NCBI GenBank assembly: GCA_902384555.1
Contig: CABMCD010000035.1
Location: 1-42,027 of the forward strand
DNA from: an uncultured archaeon
GTDB taxonomy: Archaea > Micrarchaeota > Micrarchaeia > Anstonellales > Anstonellaceae
Length of the DNA stretch: 42,027 nucleotides
Reading direction: 5' to 3'
Positions 7,726-15,477 of this stretch are shown one piece after another. The notes beneath the pieces were generated by a model. The model searched no databases and was not told the DNA's origin. It saw nothing but the letters and a program-made list of their open reading frames with translations. The position numbers and the translations under genes are program-made. How positions within the stretch are numbered: position 1 is the first letter of the stretch; each line of letters opens with the position of its first letter.

Positions 7726-8625
7726 ATGACCAAACGCAAAGGACACAAGAAGGGCATGGTCGGGCATGAGCGCCCCGCCATGAAGGCCAAGAAGGAGAAG
7801 GTCGCCCAAATCAGCCAGCAGCTGAAAGGGGCCAAGACCGTGGCCCTGGTCGACGTGCGCAACCTGCCGGACCGCATCCTGCAGAAGGCGCGCAAGGACC
7901 TGCGCGGCAAGGCCGACTTCGTCATGGCCAAGAACACCGTGCTCACCCGCGCGCTGGAAGGCTCCAAGACGGCCACGCAGCTGGTGGAGAAAATCGACTC
8001 CCCGGCCGTGCTGGTGATTGCGAAAGACATGAGCGCATACCAGATTTTCAGCCATTTCAAGAAGGCCAAGACGCCCATCGCCGCCAAGCCCGGACAGGTC
8101 GCGCCCTTTGACATCGTAGTCAAGGAGGGCGAGACCGACCTGCCCCCCGGCCCGGCGCTCGCGGGACTCAAGGCCGCCGGCCTCAACGCGCAGACCAAGG
8201 CCGGAAAAATCATAATCGCCAAGGATTCAGTCGTGGCCAAGTCCGGAACCAAGATTTCGGATATGGCCTGCAAGGCCCTGCAGCAGCTGGGCGTCAAGCC
8301 CTTCTCGGCCGGCCTCAACATGGTGGCCGGCGTGGAGGACGGGATGCTCTATACCGCGCAGGTGCTGGACATCGACGAGGCGCGCCTCACGGCCGACCTC
8401 ATCCTGGCGTCCGCGGACTGCTACAACATGTCCGTCAATGTCGTTTATCCGACTGAGCAGAATCGGTCGCAATTGCTGGCGAGTGCCTTGGGCGTGGCCC
8501 GGGCGCTGGCCGAGGAAAGCGGCGCGTACTCCAGTGCCCACATGGAGTCGCTTCTCGCGCGCGCAATCCGCATGCAGGCGACCCTCGAGGGCAAAGTCGG
8601 TAATTCGGAAAAACAGACAGCATGA
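7726..8625 (+). CDS. rpl10: 50S ribosomal protein L10 / acidic P0 (uL10)
   Basis: A 299-residue archaeal uL10/P0, which anchors dimers of L12/P1 to form the stalk that recruits translation factors. The N-terminal rRNA-binding domain is clear (TVALVDVRNLP, FVMAKNTVLTRAL), followed by the archaeal/eukaryotic insertion domain (GPALAGLKAAGLNAQTKAGKI region) and the helical spine that binds L12 dimers. The protein ends at GNSEKQTA and has no acidic tail with a GLxxLFG end, which archaeal P0 proteins usually share with L12. ATG 7726, 5 nt after the L1 stop, is chosen; a TTG at 7717 overlapping the L1 stop and an ATG at 7780 are alternatives. The first ~20 residues are unusually Lys/His-rich. Confidence 0.95.
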   Translation: MTKRKGHKKGMVGHERPAMKAKKEKVAQISQQLKGAKTVALVDVRNLPDRILQKARKDLRGKADFVMAKNTVLTRALEGSKTATQLVEKIDSPAVLVIAKDMSAYQIFSHFKKAKTPIAAKPGQVAPFDIVVKEGETDLPPGPALAGLKAAGLNAQTKAGKIIIAKDSVVAKSGTKISDMACKALQQLGVKPFSAGLNMVAGVEDGMLYTAQVLDIDEARLTADLILASADCYNMSVNVVYPTEQNRSQLLASALGVARALAEESGAYSSAHMESLLARAIRMQATLEGKVGNSEKQTA

Positions 8626-8660
8626 AACAAATGAAAAAAATACTATAGGAGGAGAAGACT

Positions 8661-8972
8661 ATGACCAAGATTGACCCCTATCTGCACGCGGCGCTGCTTC
8701 TCAAGGGCGCTGACAAGGAAATCTCCGAGGCCCACATCACCGCGGTCGTCAAGGCCGCCGGTGTCGAGGTCGACGCGGCCCGCGCGAAAGTGCTGGCTGA
8801 GGCGCTCAAGGGCGTGAACTTCGAGGATGTGCTCAAGGCGGCTGCGGCTCCCGTGGCCGTGGCGGCTGCGCCGGCTGCGGCTGGCGGTGAAGCCAAGAAG
8901 GAGGAGAAGAAGGAAGACCCGGCCAAGTCCGAAGCGGCGGCCGCCGAGGGTCTCGCTTCCCTGTTCGGATAA
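8661..8972 (+). CDS. rpl12: 50S ribosomal protein L12 / P1 (archaeal type)
   Basis: A 103-residue archaeal P1-type L12, not related in sequence to bacterial L7/L12. The N-terminal helical dimerisation domain (residues 1-60, starting MTKIDPYLHAALLL) binds the L10 spine. It is followed by an Ala-rich hinge, a Lys/Glu charged stretch, and the conserved GLASLFG end that contacts translation GTPases. The start is fixed by a strong Shine-Dalgarno (AGGAGGAG, 8646-8653). The 35-nt gap after L10 and the strong ribosome site fit the need for several L12 copies per ribosome. A T-rich terminator follows. Confidence 0.96.
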   Translation: MTKIDPYLHAALLLKGADKEISEAHITAVVKAAGVEVDAARAKVLAEALKGVNFEDVLKAAAAPVAVAAAPAAAGGEAKKEEKKEDPAKSEAAAAEGLASLFG

Positions 8973-8983
8973 GTTAGTCCGAA

Positions 8984-9025
8984 CAACCCCCTCTTTTTTA
9001 TTTAATTTTAATTTTTCTGATTTTC
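8984..9025 (+). terminator. T-rich terminator of the ribosomal stalk operon
   Basis: After the L12 stop the + strand has CCCCCTCTTTTTTATTT and further T-runs (about 8984-9025). Oligo-T tracts without a strong hairpin are the archaeal intrinsic terminator form. The gap also separates the operon from the convergent gene ending at 9061. Confidence 0.7.
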
Positions 9026-9060
9026 AGCCTTTTTCCAAATTTGTTTCCCCAGCTTCAGCC

Positions 9061-9432
9061 CTAGAAAATCACGTTCGACATGTCCCAGCAGGCCGGGTCG
9101 GCGCCGGGACAGGGGTAGAGCGCCGAGAGGATGGCCGGCAGGACGAGGATGATGACAAAGCAGACGGCCGAGGCCGCAATCATGGCGGCCGCAAGCCCGC
9201 TGGCCCGGCCGGCGAATTCGGGATTGGGCAGCGCTTTGCCGGCCGCATAGGTGAGCGCCCCCAGCACCACCAGCAGCATCGAGAGCGCGGGCAGCAGGCC
9301 GGCGAGCTGGCCGTAGATCAGGCGGATGGCCCCCGCCGCGCCGCTCAGGCCGGAGTTGCTGGCGGCAGCCAGCGTGGCGGCGGGCAGAAGAAGCAGGAAA
9401 AGGAAAAAGAGGGGTCGGCGCATGGGGCTCAC
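9061..9432 (-). CDS. Small exported two-helix membrane protein (VirB2/TrbC-pilin-like shape)
   Basis: A 123-residue protein with a signal peptide (RRPLFFLFLLLLPAATLA) and two hydrophobic segments separated by a short polar loop (KALPNPEFAGRASG). This shape resembles VirB2/TrbC-type pilins, but I see no decisive sequence motif, so that is only analogy. A short C-terminal tail with two cysteines (CPGADPAC) would face outside. The GTG start at 9432 overlaps the stop of the gene before it as GTGA, which suggests translational coupling; ATG 9423 is an equally possible start. It is the last gene of an operon with two secreted cysteine-rich proteins and may anchor or assemble them. Confidence 0.75.
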   Translation of the reverse strand: MSPMRRPLFFLFLLLLPAATLAAASNSGLSGAAGAIRLIYGQLAGLLPALSMLLVVLGALTYAAGKALPNPEFAGRASGLAAAMIAASAVCFVIILVLPAILSALYPCPGADPACWDMSNVIF

Positions 9433-11963
9433 GGGCAGTTGAAGGGCTGCGAGAGGATGGTGGTTCCGTGGCTGGCCGTGAAGCGGCCCGGCCCGCGGTG
9501 CACGCAGGAGTAGGGCATGCTGGCGCAGCCGGAGGCGTCCAGGGGCAGGGTGCGCACCGTGGTGGAGCCGGCGGCCGTGATGGCCACCGTGCCCGAAGCG
9601 CCGGGGATGCAGACCGTGAGCGTGCCGCCGGAGGAGGAAGACCGGATGGTCAGGCTCGGCTTGGCGGCGGGCGGGACGGCCGGAACCGTGGCGGGCGGCT
9701 GGATGGCGCCGGCCGTCGAGTTGTCGGCCGTCGAGTTGGGGGCGCGCACGCAGCTGCAGTTGGCCGCGCAGGCATAGTCGGCCGGGCAGTCGTTGCGGCA
9801 GTAGGCGTTCGGGCGGCCCGCGAGGGGGGAGTCGAGCGAACCGGGCGTGAAGTTGGAGGTCGAGCCGACGTAGCCGCCCGAGCAGAGATAGAGGTCGGTG
9901 AGTTGGGGCTTGGGCACGCAGGTGCAGTTGGCGCCGCAGGTGAAACCGGAGCCATAGGACGGGTTCTGGGCGCAGTCATCGGCGCAGGTCCGGCCGCTTC
10001 CGTCTCCCCAGAGGCTCCCGCCGCGCAGAGTGTTGTTGCCGCAGGAGACAACCTGCTGCGGCTTGGGAGCGCAGGTGCAACCGGCCGTGCAGACCGTGCC
10101 GGGGGGGCAGTTGTCCATGCAGAGGTCGCCGCGGCTGGCGTTGAAGAGGCCGGGCGAGGCCGTGTTGGCCGCGCAGGTGACGTTGCGCGGGGCGGGCGGC
10201 GCTTGCACGCAGGAACAGCTGCCGCCGCTGGCCACACATTGCATGCGAACAGCCGGGTTCTCGGCCGGCGGGCAGAAGCCCGAGCAGACGCGGCCGGAGG
10301 AGATTGGTGCTTGAACGGCCGGGGCGGCTGAACCGCAGGCCGCGGAGAGGACGGGCGCGGGCAGGGCCAGGCCGAAGCCCAGAATTTCGATGGAGCCGGA
10401 CTGGCACAGGCCGGCCGAAGCCGGATTGCCGGCCGTGTTCGGGGACGAGGCCGGGTCGTGCCAGCCGCAGGGGACTAAGGTGCTGTCGGGCTCGGCGGTC
10501 TTGGGCATGCAGGTGCAGTTGGCGCTGCAGGTTGTGTTGGAGGGGCAATTGTCCGAGCAGAAGTCGCCGCGGGAGAGGTTGAAGGTGCCGGGCTTGGCGG
10601 TGTTGGCCGAGCAGGTGACGTTAAGCGGCGAGGGGGCCTTGGAATAGCAGGTGCAGCTGCTGGAATTGCACAGCGGGAGGTTGGAGGGGCAGTCGCCGGC
10701 CATCAGGCAGGTGTCGCCGCGCGAGACGTTGAAGGCGCCGGGCGAGCGGGTGTTCTCGCCGCAGGTGACAGACCGGGGCACGATGGAAGCAGGCTTGCAG
10801 GCGCACGAGCCGGTGGCCGTGGTGGCGTTCCAGAAGGACTGGCAGGCATAGCCGGCCGGGCAGTCGTCGGCGCACTGCACCGCGCTGGGGTCGGCGATGT
10901 TCATCGGACGGCCGCTGGTGCAGGTGTAGTTCTTGGTTTGGCCCGAGCAGATGCAGTTCGTGCCGGCCTTGGAAGAAACCGCCATGCAGGTTTCGCCGGC
11001 CGGGCAGTTGTTGAAGCAGGCGACTCCGGGAACCTGAAGGATGGACTGGCCCGTGTAGTTGGAGGGCGCGGAGTTGCCGGGATTGCGCCGGTAGTCGCAG
11101 CCGAGGAGGTTGGGCGGGGGCGTGCAGGCGCAGGCCTTTGCATCCCACGTGCCGCCGCTGGCCGTGCAGTTGGCCTGCGCCTTGCTGTCGTTGCATATGC
11201 AGAGGCAGGACGCGAGGTTGCATTGCAGGTTGGAGGGGCATTGGCTGTTGATGCAGAAGTCGCCGCGCGAGGCGTTGAAGGTGCCGGGGAACTGGGTGTT
11301 GGCGCCACAGGTGACGTTGCGGGCCGCAGTAAGGTTGGGACAGGGCTTGGAAACGCCGATGACCACCGTTTCGGTGGAGGAGTCCATGCTCAGCACGCTG
11401 AAGGTGACGCTCTTGCCGCCATAGGACAGGGTGCCGGACTGGCCGAGCTGGACCGTGGCATAGGCCAGCGGGATGAGGGAGTTGGAGGGGTTGACGATGC
11501 CCAAAAAGGCCGACCTGGAATTTGGCCCGCCCCAGTCGGTGACCTGTAGCATCAGGCCGTTGACCGGCACGCCGGAATAGGTGAGGGTGTAGCGGTCGAA
11601 GCAGCCGGAGAGGCTGGAGTTGGACGAGGTGCTGCTCATCCACGGGCCGCAGGAGGTCAGGTTCTGCAACTCGGTCTTGTTCTGGTTGGGGCCATAGTCA
11701 TAGCAGAAGCGGGACTGGACGCTGAGGTTGCAGAAGCGGTACTGGCTGCCGTTGGTCTGGGTGTAGGTCGAGCTGGAATAGGTTTTCCAAGCGCTCCAAG
11801 AGCTGCAGTTGACAGGCTGGACGACGGCGTTCGGGCCGTCCACGATGGAGGCCGGATAGGCCGCCGCGGCGGGCGCGAGAAGGGCCAGCGCGAATGCGAG
11901 GACCAGAAGAGCCGCCAGCGGGCGGGAAGCCGAGAACGCCATCCAATCACCAGAGAAAGTCAT
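9429..11963 (-). CDS. Large secreted cysteine-rich repeat protein
   Basis: An 844-residue protein with a signal peptide (LAALLVLAFALALLAPAAAA) and no later membrane helix. The mature part is a chain of small disulfide-type modules. At least four copies share NVTC-x2-NT-x2-PG-x-FN-x-SRGD-x-C and then spaced cysteines ending CxC; further modules have related C-x3-CP-x4-C-x3-C-x-C patterns. There are more than 20 N-x-S/T sequons, so it is probably heavily N-glycosylated. The last ~80 residues form a beta-rich domain with two to three cysteines. The start is ATG 11963, with GAGGGTG as ribosome site, 10 nt after the stop of the upstream cysteine-rich gene. Likely a surface adhesin or S-layer-associated protein; no enzyme motif is seen. 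Confidence 0.85.
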   Translation of the reverse strand: MTFSGDWMAFSASRPLAALLVLAFALALLAPAAAAYPASIVDGPNAVVQPVNCSSWSAWKTYSSSTYTQTNGSQYRFCNLSVQSRFCYDYGPNQNKTELQNLTSCGPWMSSTSSNSSLSGCFDRYTLTYSGVPVNGLMLQVTDWGGPNSRSAFLGIVNPSNSLIPLAYATVQLGQSGTLSYGGKSVTFSVLSMDSSTETVVIGVSKPCPNLTAARNVTCGANTQFPGTFNASRGDFCINSQCPSNLQCNLASCLCICNDSKAQANCTASGGTWDAKACACTPPPNLLGCDYRRNPGNSAPSNYTGQSILQVPGVACFNNCPAGETCMAVSSKAGTNCICSGQTKNYTCTSGRPMNIADPSAVQCADDCPAGYACQSFWNATTATGSCACKPASIVPRSVTCGENTRSPGAFNVSRGDTCLMAGDCPSNLPLCNSSSCTCYSKAPSPLNVTCSANTAKPGTFNLSRGDFCSDNCPSNTTCSANCTCMPKTAEPDSTLVPCGWHDPASSPNTAGNPASAGLCQSGSIEILGFGLALPAPVLSAACGSAAPAVQAPISSGRVCSGFCPPAENPAVRMQCVASGGSCSCVQAPPAPRNVTCAANTASPGLFNASRGDLCMDNCPPGTVCTAGCTCAPKPQQVVSCGNNTLRGGSLWGDGSGRTCADDCAQNPSYGSGFTCGANCTCVPKPQLTDLYLCSGGYVGSTSNFTPGSLDSPLAGRPNAYCRNDCPADYACAANCSCVRAPNSTADNSTAGAIQPPATVPAVPPAAKPSLTIRSSSSGGTLTVCIPGASGTVAITAAGSTTVRTLPLDASGCASMPYSCVHRGPGRFTASHGTTILSQPFNCP
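10065..11318 (-). repeat. Repeated cysteine-module coding units
   Basis: The module with FN-x-SRGD is encoded four times, near 11194-11318, 10650-10763, 10500-10622 and 10065-10180. The DNA of the core (GTTGAAG-x2-GCCGGG on the + strand) is well conserved, which suggests recent unit duplication or gene conversion. Confidence 0.65.
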
Positions 11964-11973
11964 AGGAACACCC

Positions 11974-13773
11974 TCAGCAGTTGTTGCACTCAAATCCGGT
12001 CGAGCCGGTGGTGCTCAAATATGACGCAGACACGTCGGCGTGGCCGGCATAGGCGCAATACGCCCAGATGAACGAATTGCCCGAGGCGTCCAGCGTCTTG
12101 GTGGTGTCGGTGTCACCGAGCCTGAAATACACCGAGCCCTGCGCGGGCTTGCCGTCCGTCTGCACCGAAACGGTCACGGTGTCGGTCTGGCCCACGCAGA
12201 TGGCGCTCGGCGCGTGCAGCGAGAGCGTGGTTTTGGGGGCCGGACCGGTGCCGGAGGGCTGGCAGGCGACGAGCGTCGGCACGCCGCTGGAGTCCTTGAA
12301 GGTCACCTGGCAGGAGGAGCCGGAGGGGCAGACGGCATAGGTGTTGACGACATTGAAGTTGCCCTCGCAGTAGGAGAGGTATTTGGAGCCATACATCTTG
12401 ATGCAGGAGCTGAATTCGGGGTTGATGGCGCAGGTCTTGTCCACGCCCAGCTTTTTGCACTGGCAGGTGGAGGCGTCCTGTGTCTCGGTCAGCGGGTCGC
12501 AGGCCTTGTGCGTCACCGGGTCGAGGGCCGGGCAGACGCAGGAGCAGGAATCCTCGCTCCAGACCGAGCGCGCGCCGCTGCAGGCCTGCTTGCTGTCGCA
12601 GAAGCAGCCGCACTGGCCGGCGGCAGATTCGAATTTGGCGGTTTTGCCCGCCAGACAGGTCTTGGAGCAGGTGCATTCGCAGGTGGCGGGGTCGAGCTGG
12701 CCGAGGCGCTGGTTGGTGCAGGTGGCGACCAGCGAAGTGAGGCAGGTGCCGCAGCTGCAGGTGGCGTCGTCCCATTTGTGGGTGGTGATGTCGCAGGCGC
12801 TCTTGGCTTTCGGGTCACAGGTGCAGGAGCAGGAGTTGGCGTCAAAGGATTTGCCGGCCTTGGCGCAGGACGCCTTGGCGGCAGTCTGGTCGCAGACGCA
12901 GCCGCTGCCGTCCGCCGCGCAGGTCTTGGGGGCGGTGCAGTCGTTGCGCACATAGGAGTCGGTGCCGATGGAGGTGTCGGCGGGCTGGCGGCTGAAGCTG
13001 GATTTGGGCACCTGTGTGATGCTGCCGCTGCTGCACGACTTGACGCTCACCATCTGCGTCTGGCAGGCGCAGCCGGCGGGTTTGCCGGCAGAATCCTTGG
13101 TGGTCTGGCACACCTGCCCGGAGGGGCAGTTGTTGGAACAGTAGTAGAAGGGCTCGCCTTTTCCAAGGCCGCTGGGACCGCCCTGCGTGTAGCCGCTTTT
13201 GCCGACAACTTGCGAGCCGTCCATCAGGGTGAAGCTGGTGGCGCTGCCGCTGCAACCCCGCACATAGACGGGGTTGTTGGGAACGCAGGAGCAGGTGCTG
13301 GTGCCGCTGGTGGTGCAGGTGTAGCCGGACGGGCAGTCATTCTTGCAGTAGGCCGCCTTGGCGCCGTTGCCGATGCCCAGCTTGGTGTAGCCGGACGGGT
13401 TGGCGTTGATGGTGCTCTGATAGACGTCGCTGAAGGCCGAGAAGCCGCCGTGCGCCGCATAGTCGTCGGCGCGGCTGTTGCAGGATTCCACGCTGGCCAT
13501 GAACATCTGGCAGTAGCAGCTGGAGCCGGAGATGGTGAGGTATTGGCCCTTGCTGCGGTCGCAGTCATCCTTGAAGTAGAGGTTGGTGGAGGGCACGGCG
13601 AGGGTGTAGAGGGGCTTGCCGTCGGCGGTCTTGGCGGCCGCGTTAAGGGAATCGGAAAGCGACTGCCCGCCCGCGCAGGAGCGGATGGTGACCGCCCAAT
13701 GAAGGCCGGCCAGCAGCATCAGCAAAACAAGCGCCTGAAAAAGCGGAGAATAACGATTGGACTGGACCTTCAT
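11974..13773 (-). CDS. Secreted cysteine-rich protein with C-terminal Ig-like domain
   Basis: A 599-residue protein starting with a signal/anchor segment (LFQALVLLMLLAGLHWAV). The body has many short Cys modules of two kinds: NDCPSGYTCTTSGTSTCSC-type units like those in the next gene, and, in the middle, DPxTCxCxCxK-type units (for example CSKTCLAGKTAKF and SEDSCSCVCPALDP) reminiscent of disulfide-rich VWC/EGF-like repeats. The last ~100 residues form a beta-sandwich-like domain (TTLSLHAPSAICVGQTDTVT) and the protein ends in ECNNC. A ribosome site GAGGTGG precedes ATG 13773. It is the first gene of the three-gene surface operon; the shared module type shows the two big proteins are related. 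Confidence 0.85.
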   Translation of the reverse strand: MKVQSNRYSPLFQALVLLMLLAGLHWAVTIRSCAGGQSLSDSLNAAAKTADGKPLYTLAVPSTNLYFKDDCDRSKGQYLTISGSSCYCQMFMASVESCNSRADDYAAHGGFSAFSDVYQSTINANPSGYTKLGIGNGAKAAYCKNDCPSGYTCTTSGTSTCSCVPNNPVYVRGCSGSATSFTLMDGSQVVGKSGYTQGGPSGLGKGEPFYYCSNNCPSGQVCQTTKDSAGKPAGCACQTQMVSVKSCSSGSITQVPKSSFSRQPADTSIGTDSYVRNDCTAPKTCAADGSGCVCDQTAAKASCAKAGKSFDANSCSCTCDPKAKSACDITTHKWDDATCSCGTCLTSLVATCTNQRLGQLDPATCECTCSKTCLAGKTAKFESAAGQCGCFCDSKQACSGARSVWSEDSCSCVCPALDPVTHKACDPLTETQDASTCQCKKLGVDKTCAINPEFSSCIKMYGSKYLSYCEGNFNVVNTYAVCPSGSSCQVTFKDSSGVPTLVACQPSGTGPAPKTTLSLHAPSAICVGQTDTVTVSVQTDGKPAQGSVYFRLGDTDTTKTLDASGNSFIWAYCAYAGHADVSASYLSTTGSTGFECNNC

Positions 13774-13902
13774 GCACCCACCTCATGAAACCGGGACCTG
13801 CGAATTGGAAACGCGAGAGGGAGGCGTGAATGAAAAGAGGAAATACGTCCGGCATCGCGCGTCAACAAGACCACACCCGAATGAAGAGGTCACGGCGTGC
13901 AG

Positions 13903-13913
13903 CTATAAAAAAG
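13903..13913 (-). promoter_or_regulatory. TATA box of the cysteine-rich surface operon
   Basis: Minus strand CTTTTTTATAG would start transcription near 13880 and give a leader of about 100 nt with a Shine-Dalgarno, unlike the many leaderless genes in this window. The 13774-13971 gap holds no other feature I can support. Confidence 0.5.
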
Positions 13914-13971
13914 TATGGGCCGGCGGAGCGGAAAAAATGGGGTGAAAACGCCCGGGCGCATCGCGGGCGCG

Positions 13972-14967
13972 CTAGAAGCCGAACAGGGCGCGGGCCAGCA
14001 GAAAGAGCAGCAGCGCGCCCAAGCCACCGAGGCAGATGGGGGGGAGCGCCGGCAGGGCCACGCGCTTTTCAGTGACAAAATGCAGGGTGAAGTAAAGCGA
14101 GACGGTGGTGCCGACGGCCACGGCCAGTGCGCCCAGCGGACCGGCGATGGTGGAGGTGGACACGGCCAGCATGGCCGGCACGGCCAAATCGCCGGAGCCC
14201 AAATCCAGGCGGTCGATGGGGGCGGGCGGGGCGGTTGAGAAAGAGGCGGCTGGCGCGGAAGAAGAGCGGGAAACGGTGGGGCGCGAAGCGGCATTGGGGC
14301 CGGGAGATTGGACCGAACCGGGGGCGCGGAGGGGGGGTTTTTCTTTTTCATCCGTTTTGCTCTCGGCCGTAATGGTGAAGGACAAATCCTTCTCGCCCAA
14401 GTGCTGGGCGAGCTGGAGCATGTGCCGCGTCTTGAACACGGCAATGTAATCGTAGAGCGAGAGGCCCAGCACGAAGAGCACGGCCGGCCAGAAGCCCAAG
14501 GAAAAGCCGAACAGGGCCGCCACCCCGGCGGAGGAGAGCACGGCGGCCGTGTTCTTGAGCTGAGGGACAAAGAACTTGAGCACGGCAAAAGCCAGGCCGC
14601 CCGTTCCGGCGAGGCCAAGAGCGGCCCAGAAATCCATGTGCAGGATGCCGTTGAGCAGCGCGAGGAAGACCACCGAGACCGAGCCGCCCAGCATGGCGAA
14701 TTCGAGCAGGCGGAAGGCGAACTTGCGCTTGATGAAGCGAATCGCCAAGATAGCCACCGCGGCGCCGAAGAGCACGTAGCCGATGAAGACAAAGGCGTTG
14801 AGCGGGTCGTCGGCCTGACCAGTGGGGGCGATGGAGATGTATTGCACGTCCGGATTGACGGCCGAGGCCGAGAGCAGCAGCAGGCCGCAGGCGAGGCCCA
14901 AGCCCTGCGTGATGATGAAGAGCAGCAGGATTTGGTTGAGGGGGTTTGAGAAAAACGAACGGTCCAT
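13972..14967 (-). CDS. Presenilin/signal-peptide-peptidase-like aspartyl protease
   Basis: A 331-residue polytopic membrane protein of the GxGD intramembrane protease family (A22). The two catalytic aspartates are visible: D173 in the YD motif (SLYDYIAVF) and D260 in GSGD (LGSGDLAVPAM), and a PAL motif follows (VALPALPPI). Between them lies a loop of about 60 residues rich in Ser, Pro and Ala, probably disordered and cytosolic. Archaeal homologues cleave membrane-spanning peptides, including signal-peptide remnants; the substrate here is unknown. ATG 14967 is chosen for its ribosome site GGAGAA, which overlaps the end of nrdR. It is therefore co-transcribed with nrdR, 4 nt apart, without an obvious functional link. 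Confidence 0.88.
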   Translation of the reverse strand: MDRSFFSNPLNQILLLFIITQGLGLACGLLLLSASAVNPDVQYISIAPTGQADDPLNAFVFIGYVLFGAAVAILAIRFIKRKFAFRLLEFAMLGGSVSVVFLALLNGILHMDFWAALGLAGTGGLAFAVLKFFVPQLKNTAAVLSSAGVAALFGFSLGFWPAVLFVLGLSLYDYIAVFKTRHMLQLAQHLGEKDLSFTITAESKTDEKEKPPLRAPGSVQSPGPNAASRPTVSRSSSAPAASFSTAPPAPIDRLDLGSGDLAVPAMLAVSTSTIAGPLGALAVAVGTTVSLYFTLHFVTEKRVALPALPPICLGGLGALLLFLLARALFGF

Positions 14968-14971
14968 GCTT

Positions 14972-15424
14972 TCATTCTCCTTTCTTGAGCTTGCGCAGCG
15001 CCTTCTCAAACGACGCGATGTCGGTGAAGGATTCGTAGACGGATGCGAAGCGGATGTAGGCCACCTGGTCGACTTTGCGCAGGCGCTCCATCACCAGCTC
15101 GCCGATGCGCGCGGTCGCCATCTCGCGCTTGGGGCTCTTGCGCAGGCGCTGCTCCACCGAGCCGACGATTTTCTCCACCGTCTCGCGCGAGAGCGGGCGC
15201 TTGACGCAGGCGCGCAAAATGCCGGCCGTGAGCTTGTGCTTGTCGAACGGCTCGCGGCTGCCGTCGCGCTTGACCACGTAGAGCTCGTCCAGCTCCATTT
15301 CCTCATAGGTGGTGAAGCGCCGGGAGCAGCCGTCGCACACCCGCCGGCGGCGGATGCGCCCGTCCGAGGTGTCGCGCGAGTCGATGACCTGCGAGCCCAC
15401 ATGGGCGCAGAAGGGGCACTTCAT
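14972..15424 (-). CDS. nrdR: NrdR, repressor of ribonucleotide reductase genes
   Basis: A 150-residue protein of standard NrdR length. The N-terminal zinc ribbon has both Cys pairs (MKCPFC and CDGC) with the conserved DSRDTSDGRIRRRRVC stretch; the ATP-cone follows (YVVKRDGSREPFDKHKL), ending in YIRFASVYESFTDI. NrdR senses dATP/ATP and represses RNR genes. It is nearly universal in bacteria and only patchy in archaea, so gene transfer is likely. The divergent neighbour makes adenosylcobalamin, the cofactor of class II RNR. The TATA box is shared with that gene; no clear NrdR boxes were identified around it. Confidence 0.95.
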   Translation of the reverse strand: MKCPFCAHVGSQVIDSRDTSDGRIRRRRVCDGCSRRFTTYEEMELDELYVVKRDGSREPFDKHKLTAGILRACVKRPLSRETVEKIVGSVEQRLRKSPKREMATARIGELVMERLRKVDQVAYIRFASVYESFTDIASFEKALRKLKKGE

Positions 15425-15445
15425 TGGGCCCTATTCGGGGCAGAG

Positions 15446-15455
15446 GATTATAAGG
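15446..15455. promoter_or_regulatory. Symmetric TATA box, probably bidirectional
   Basis: The palindrome TTATAA (15448-15453) is the only AT-rich element in the 53-bp gap. Its centre is 26.5 bp from the nrdR start codon and 27.5 bp from the adenosyltransferase start codon, so one TBP site could serve leaderless transcription in both directions. Confidence 0.65.
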
Positions 15456-15477
15456 CTGGCATGGCTGGCTAAAACCT

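Noticed and set aside
9061..9432. Firm assignment as a conjugation pilin (VirB2/TrbC)
   Set aside because: Only the two-helix shape fits; no other conjugation gene is nearby.
12040..13788. Open frame on the + strand opposite the cysteine-rich gene (582 codons)
   Set aside because: Ala/Gly/Val low-complexity translation with no motif; the opposite strand has a signal peptide, ribosome site and cysteine pattern.
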